Below, piece by piece: positions 42,866-46,327 of a stretch of 46,327 nucleotides of DNA. How positions within the stretch are numbered: position 1 is the first letter of the stretch; each line of letters begins with the position of its first letter. The notes under the pieces were generated by a model. That model had not been told where the DNA came from and did no database searches. It was given only the letters and a program-made list of their open reading frames with translations. A program made the translations under genes and the position numbers. This stretch comes from JBFWUW01 sp050247075. Lineage in GTDB: Bacteria; Planctomycetota; Planctomycetia; Pirellulales; JBFWUW01. Location: the NCBI GenBank assembly GCA_050247075.1, contig JBFWUW010000059.1:1-46327 (forward strand). The letters are read 5' to 3'.

Positions 42866-43255
42866 TCAGTGGACGGCCGCCTGGCTAAACCGCTTGCAAA
42901 GCCGCACTCGGTTGCCTCGGGCATTGAACCGGACGGAAGTCATGTAGGCCCGCATCAGGTAGATGCCGCGGCCAATTCGCCGGCATGGATCAGCGGTATC
43001 GGTGGGATCGCGCACCTTGTGTTGGTCAAAACCCGATCCTTGATCTTCAATCTCGATGACGACTTGGCTACGATCGACCCGATAACGCAGGGATATCTTT
43101 TTCGAGCAATCCCCGGCATGCCCGTGCTGGAGAGAATTCGTTAAAGCCTCGGACACGGACAATCGCGTCCCGCGCACGTCCCGCTCCGCGTACCCCAACG
43201 CCTTCATTTCGTGTACCAACTCATCCAGCCGCCGCAGCAATTCAGGGGCCGACAT
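42866..43255 (-). CDS. RsbW-like serine/threonine kinase (anti-sigma regulatory factor)
   Basis: 129 residues from ATG 43255; the frame is open to 43381 (TTG), so the true N-terminus may be longer. The HATPase fold is clear: N box EALTNSLQHGH (about 36-46), G1 box EIEDQGSGFD (about 70-79), G2 GRGIYLMRAYM (about 97-107). This is the RsbW/SpoIIAB type, which phosphorylates an anti-anti-sigma partner or sequesters a sigma factor in the cytoplasm. No STAS-domain partner is in the window. Confidence 0.85.
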   Translation of the reverse strand: MSAPELLRRLDELVHEMKALGYAERDVRGTRLSVSEALTNSLQHGHAGDCSKKISLRYRVDRSQVVIEIEDQGSGFDQHKVRDPTDTADPCRRIGRGIYLMRAYMTSVRFNARGNRVRLCKRFSQAAVH

Positions 43256-43619
43256 GGCATGTTCCGATTGATGGGCAGCGGGCCTGACTGCATCCTGGCA
43301 CGGAATCCGGTTTCCTACGCTGGCCCGCGATGTCTGTAAATCTGACCTTTCGCTCCGTGGTGACGGTCTCCCACCTAGCAAATTTCATTCCAAGTGATCG
43401 GTCGCACGGGTTTTAAGCAAGAAGTTCTGTTGCAGGGGCTTAAACGCGGGATTGACGTCATGCCAGGGACTGGCTGCGCACGTTCGCACGTTCATGGCTT
43501 CTGATAACCACTGGACACGCGGCAGCCAACCTGGTCGCCGCGGAGTCCGCGCGGAAAGGGGCCTGCCGCGTAATGAAGCACCAAGGGTTGCCACCCTTCC
43601 CGCCCGCTTGGCAGCGACC
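43256..43619. other. Spacer between the RsbW-like gene and bufC
   Basis: 364 bases, with both flanking genes on the minus strand. It contains a short GC-rich palindrome near 43540-43560 and a repeated CGCACGTTC (about 43476-43494). Unless the upstream start of the RsbW-like gene is used (43381), nothing coding is recognised. Confidence 0.4.
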
Positions 43620-44501
43620 TTACGGCAGCCGGGCGGCTGCGAAGAAGCTGGCTTGCGCCCAGGCCTGAAACCAGTCGTGAACGATGGCTGGAGAAAGCTC
43701 GACGGGTGAATCGGCGGCGTCCAACCCAGCCAGCGCGCTAGCCAGGGCAACCCCGATTGGCTCGCCGCGAACGAGCGTGCTAAGCGCCAAAAACTCGGCC
43801 CGCCCCAGAGGAAACCGCTGCACGATGAACGACCTGCGGGACAGCGCCAGGTACGTTTCCTCCAGTTCTGGCAAAGCGGGCTCCTGCTCATCGCGCAATC
43901 GCGAATAGCAATCGTTGATCGGAAAGCGAAACGACAGCAGCCGCAAGCAAGGGGCCGGTGTCAGGCAAACGTCGGCCCATTGGTCGGGCGACGCCGACTG
44001 AATCGCCCGCGGGTCGAACGGCTTGGCGTCCTCCATGCCCGGCCCGTCGAAGACTTCGTTGATTTCCCATTCCAGCCGGACGAGATCGACGACAAAATCG
44101 GCGAACACCGCCGAGTCATCCTCCGGTCGGATTGCAGCCAGAAAATCGGCGAAACGGTCCCCCAACCGGCCCAGCGTATAACTCCGCGATGGATTCCGCT
44201 GCAAGTACTCCACCGCCAGGTCGTCGAAGGCCTCTTCCCCCAGCAGCCGCGCCGTCATGGGGAAGATATCGCGCAGGCATTCCAGCAGGCGGGCGAAATA
44301 GGCCCGATGGTAAATCGACAGCCGTTCCTCGCTCGATTGTTGCCGCGATGGGTTAATCACCAGTTCGAGCGCATCGGACGGAATGTCGATCAGCGATCGG
44401 GCTTCGGCGGAGCTGGCTCCCGCCGTAACGCCATGAAGATTGGTGATCACGCTCTGCATCCAGCGCTGCAAATTGTCGAGTGTAAATGGCTGGGGAGTCA
44501 T
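43620..44501 (-). CDS. bufC: DUF2063 protein, partner of the MNIO oxygenase (BufC/HvfC type)
   Basis: 293 residues. The N-terminal DUF2063 domain contains LSIYHRAYFARLLECLRDIF, GEEAFDDLAVEYLQRNPSRS and YTLGRLGDRFADFL (about 60-130). The C-terminal domain (about 190-293) has ALSRRSFIVQRFPLGRAEFL. In bufferin and related RiPP pathways this protein partners the DUF692 oxygenase and helps it recognise the precursor peptide. The first four bases overlap the end of the DUF692 gene (ATGA), so the two are translationally coupled and surely one operon. Confidence 0.9.
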   Translation of the reverse strand: MTPQPFTLDNLQRWMQSVITNLHGVTAGASSAEARSLIDIPSDALELVINPSRQQSSEERLSIYHRAYFARLLECLRDIFPMTARLLGEEAFDDLAVEYLQRNPSRSYTLGRLGDRFADFLAAIRPEDDSAVFADFVVDLVRLEWEINEVFDGPGMEDAKPFDPRAIQSASPDQWADVCLTPAPCLRLLSFRFPINDCYSRLRDEQEPALPELEETYLALSRRSFIVQRFPLGRAEFLALSTLVRGEPIGVALASALAGLDAADSPVELSPAIVHDWFQAWAQASFFAAARLP

Positions 44502-45448
44502 TCGACCTCCGCGGCGATGGAATGCGCGGGATGCGGAATGGCCAGGCCGTCACCGTCGAAGGGCAACGGGCCGTCGGCCAATGGTTCGCGATCCAACGGC
44601 AACTCCTCAAAAGCCATGTACCGCCGCGCCTTGAGGACTTCGGCATGGACTTCGGCAAAGGGGGGAATGTTAGCGTCCCATTCCAGCAGCGTGGAGACGC
44701 CGCCGGTCAATTGATGTGCCTGGCGATAGAGCCGCCAGACCGGATCGACCACGCGGCCATCGTGCGTGTCGATCAGATGGGTTCCACGGTTTGTGTGGCC
44801 CGCCAAATGAATCTGCACCACGCGCTCATGCGGAACGGAGCGAATATATTCCACGGGGTCAAAATCGTGGTTCACGCTGCTGACATAAACATTGTTCACG
44901 TCCAGCAGCAATCCGCAGCCCGACTCTTGCGACATTCTCGTCAAAAATTCCCACTCGGGCATGGTCGAACTGGCGAAGGTAACGTAGCTGCTGGGGTTTT
45001 CCAGCACGATCGGGCGCTCCAGCGTTTCCTGCACTTGCCGGATACGGGCCACCACATGGGCCAGCGTCTCTTCGTTAAGCGGCACCGGCAGAAGATCGTG
45101 CGTATTGCGGCCGGCCACGCCCGTCCAGCAGAGATGGTCCGAAACCCAACGCGGCTGGACTTCGCCCGCCAGCCGTTTGAGCCGTTGCAAATAGTCCCGG
45201 TCGAGCGGGTCGGTGCTGCCGATCGACAGCGACACGCCATGCATGACGATGGGATAACGCTCGGCAATCCGCCGCAACACATGCCGCGGCCGCCCCTGCG
45301 AATCCATGAAGTTCTCGGAAATGATCTCGAACCAGTCAACGTCGGGCTGTTCCCGCAAAATGTGCGAAAAATGAACCGAGCGCAAACCAACGCCCAGGCC
45401 GAGATGTTCGTGTCCGAGTCGAGGCTGCATGGTGGCGATTGGGTTCAT
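44498..45448 (-). CDS. bufB: DUF692 multinuclear non-haem iron oxygenase (MNIO, BufB type)
   Basis: 316 residues from ATG 45448 (TTG 45463 and a second ATG six codons downstream are alternatives; none has a clear ribosome site). The TIM barrel starts RLGHEHLGLGVGLR. Likely iron ligands are all seen: H70 (VMHGVSLSIG), D104/H105 (SDHLCWTG), E150 (VLENPSSY), D183 to N186 (LLLDVNNVYV), H194, H214/H218 (QIHLAGH), D227/H229 (DTHDG) and E256 (LLEWD). MNIO enzymes convert cysteines of Cys-rich precursor peptides into oxazolone/thioamide or thiooxazole groups that bind copper. The DUF2063 partner follows immediately. The precursor gene that should precede it is truncated (see 45538-45705). Confidence 0.94.
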   Translation of the reverse strand: MNPIATMQPRLGHEHLGLGVGLRSVHFSHILREQPDVDWFEIISENFMDSQGRPRHVLRRIAERYPIVMHGVSLSIGSTDPLDRDYLQRLKRLAGEVQPRWVSDHLCWTGVAGRNTHDLLPVPLNEETLAHVVARIRQVQETLERPIVLENPSSYVTFASSTMPEWEFLTRMSQESGCGLLLDVNNVYVSSVNHDFDPVEYIRSVPHERVVQIHLAGHTNRGTHLIDTHDGRVVDPVWRLYRQAHQLTGGVSTLLEWDANIPPFAEVHAEVLKARRYMAFEELPLDREPLADGPLPFDGDGLAIPHPAHSIAAEVE

Positions 45449-45479
45449 CGCGGTGTCTGGCAAAGCAACAAAGAACGCC

Positions 45480-45508
45480 GGCGGATGACGGCATGGCCGC
45501 CATCCGCC
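45480..45508 (-). terminator. Hairpin between the precursor remnant and bufB (possible attenuator)
   Basis: On the minus strand GGCGGATGGCGGC (45508-45496) pairs with GCCGTCATCCGCC (45492-45480) around a three-base loop, a 13-base stem with one G-U pair. It lies between the stop of the precursor remnant and the oxygenase start. No long T-run follows. A partial terminator here would give more precursor than enzyme, as usual in RiPP operons; a repeat element is the alternative. Confidence 0.55.
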
Positions 45509-45537
45509 AAGGTTCCAGAGCGGGACTCCGTCGGAGC

Positions 45538-45705
45538 TTACGAATCCTTCTTGGGCGGCTTGGGGGCGAGCCCAACTTCAATCTTAGCCTTTTTGGCCAG
45601 TTCCTCGAAGCGCTTGCGGGTCTTGGTCCAGGTCTTTTCCTTGAGCGGCACCGCGCATGAACCCATGCCCTTGCAGGCATTTTCACCGGGATGCTCGCCG
45701 CAGCC
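45538..45705 (-). pseudogene. C-terminal remnant of a Cys-rich bufferin-type precursor (BufA2-like)
   Basis: The minus strand reads CGEHPGENACKGMGSCAVPL followed by KEKTWTKTRKRFEELAKKAK and IEVGLAPKPPKKDS to TAA. The Cys-Lys-Gly-x-Gly repeat motif (ENACKGMGSC) followed by a basic helical tail is what I recall for BufA2-type precursors encoded directly before DUF692/DUF2063 genes in planctomycetes. The signal peptide and the earlier CKGxG repeats are missing: upstream of 45705 the sequence turns into a transposase gene in another frame. The frame is open from an ATG at 45747, but that would start inside transposase sequence and give no signal peptide. Confidence 0.75.
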
Positions 45706-45991
45706 AGCGGGCAGCGACCTCGGCGTCTGACCAGGGAGCCACCACATCGGGCCGCGTGCGCAGGCTCAGATGAAAGTGGTTCGAGAGAATGGCGAAGCCC
45801 AGCACATTAATGCCAAACTGCCCCGCCAAGAAGGCCAGCCGCTCCTCCAGCCAGCGTTTGCGGTGCTCAAAATTGCGGCCCGACACGGGGTCCTGGCCGC
45901 ACAAAAAGCAGCGGCGGACGCAACGATTGATACAATGAAAAACGGCCACTTCCGCCGGATCGACCAAATCCGCCCGCGCCAACCGAGCCAT
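45683..45991 (-). pseudogene. REP-associated (Y1/IS200-like) transposase, 3'-truncated
   Basis: 102 residues from ATG 45991 (MARLARADLVDPAEVAVFHC). The family shows HCINRCVRRCFLCGQDP (about 19-35), HRKRWLEERLAFLAGQFGIN and VLGFAILSNHFHLSLRTRPD (about 62-81), where NHFHL is the metal-binding HUH motif. Full-length planctomycete members have some 300 or more residues, with the catalytic Tyr further downstream. Here the match stops after SDAEVAARWL and the frame ends at a TGA within precursor sequence. The gene is therefore cut off, and presumably inactive. Confidence 0.82.
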
Positions 45992-46327
45992 GATGCAATC
46001 TCCTGTCACCAACCCCAGGAATGGCGATAGTGTACAGACGTATCATGCGCAGTCAAGTAAAAAAGAAGCGTTTTTCTGGCCACAGCTTCCAAAGGATGGC
46101 TGTCCCCATCGCGCGTCCGAAACAACGGCAAATCCACCCACAAATTCTGCTGAGGAGGCTTGTTAATCAACCCACGTGTCCCGTAGCGCTCTACGAAGCG
46201 CTGAAGTGGACCCCAAGCGCTGGACCAAAATCTGTTGTCGATTAGGTGGATGGGAGAGGCGTCCCGTGACACCCCTCAAAGGTGTCGCGCGGACGCTGTC
46301 TCGAATCCCCGCTTGGCTTTGAATTAC
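45992..46327. other. Region upstream of the transposase fragment, no gene seen
   Basis: 336 bases to the window edge. Open frames on both strands lack protein features. An AT-richer stretch (46050-46075) and a repeated TGACACC/GGTGTC pair near 46265-46282 (possible small hairpin) are seen. The final bases include CTCGAATCCCCGC, which resembles a tRNA T-arm, but no cloverleaf can be built. Confidence 0.35.

Noticed and set aside
43385..43891. 168-codon minus-strand frame overlapping bufC
   Set aside because: It is a shifted frame of the DUF2063 gene; the true frame has clear family motifs.
46006..46272. 88-codon minus-strand frame before the transposase fragment
   Set aside because: It overlaps the probable promoter region of the transposase, its sequence matches no family I know, and it looks like chance.
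46285..46327. tRNA-like T-arm sequence (CTCGAATCCCCGC) at the window edge
   Set aside because: No matching acceptor, D or anticodon stems can be found upstream, and the T-stem does not pair properly.
1..46327. CRISPR arrays, complete insertion sequences, prophage or integrase genes
   Set aside because: No regularly spaced repeats, Cas genes, phage structural genes or terminal inverted repeats around a transposase were seen; the only mobile-element protein is the truncated transposase.

Overview
The window looks like chromosomal DNA of a planctomycete, most likely of the Pirellulales group, and may be a MAG contig. The reasons are family content rather than any marker gene: two DUF1501 proteins with twin-arginine signals, a sialate O-acetylesterase, a Tat-exported Gfo/Idh/MocA oxidoreductase, a stand-alone CoaB, a fused MFS/spermidine synthase, several secreted proteins of planctomycete type, ECF sigma factors, and loose gene packing with long GC-rich spacers. 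No rRNA, tRNA or CRISPR was found. I could not run database searches, so family names rest on motifs and recall.

Layout. 1-305: 5' end of a minus-strand acyl-CoA carboxylase carboxyltransferase. 687-4166: a secreted protein, then an ECF sigma factor, an overlapping membrane protein and a PDZ protein whose HtrA-like domain has lost His and Asp of the triad. 4190-9555: DMT transporter, DUF1501, a two-gene unit with a cyclic-phosphate-type receiver domain, a thioredoxin-like protein, an M29 aminopeptidase. 9697-16137: DUF1501, a decayed Cys-rich gene, a beta-propeller/cytochrome c protein, a ceramidase-like hydrolase. 16522-24840: Fur-family regulator, lipoprotein, dicarboxylate symporter, CoaB, a second ECF sigma factor with an anti-sigma factor that carries two CXXCH motifs, then guaB followed by a secreted acidic protein. 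25030-30640: sialate O-acetylesterase, a small membrane protein, an EEP phosphatase/nuclease, MFS/spermidine synthase.

30953-37590 is a Tad/Flp pilus locus: a cyclic-di-GMP-I riboswitch, the Flp pilin, a strong terminator, prepilin peptidase, CpaB, secretin CpaC and CpaE/TadZ. The motor ATPase (TadA) and platform proteins (TadB/TadC) do not follow. 37783-41919: a clan GH-A glycoside hydrolase and a Gfo/Idh/MocA oxidoreductase. 41933-43255: a YTV-like repeat protein and an RsbW-like kinase.

43620-45991 (minus strand) is the most interesting region: a DUF692/MNIO oxygenase and a DUF2063 partner, the core of a bufferin-type copper-related RiPP pathway. Just upstream lies only the Cys-rich C-terminal end of what should be the precursor peptide, joined at a GC-rich microhomology to the N-terminal part of a REP-associated (Y1/IS200-like) transposase. 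Either the pathway has lost its substrate here through a recombination event, or the assembly is chimeric at 45697-45705. The same window holds three intergenic copies of a palindromic repeat that could be mobilised by such a transposase family.
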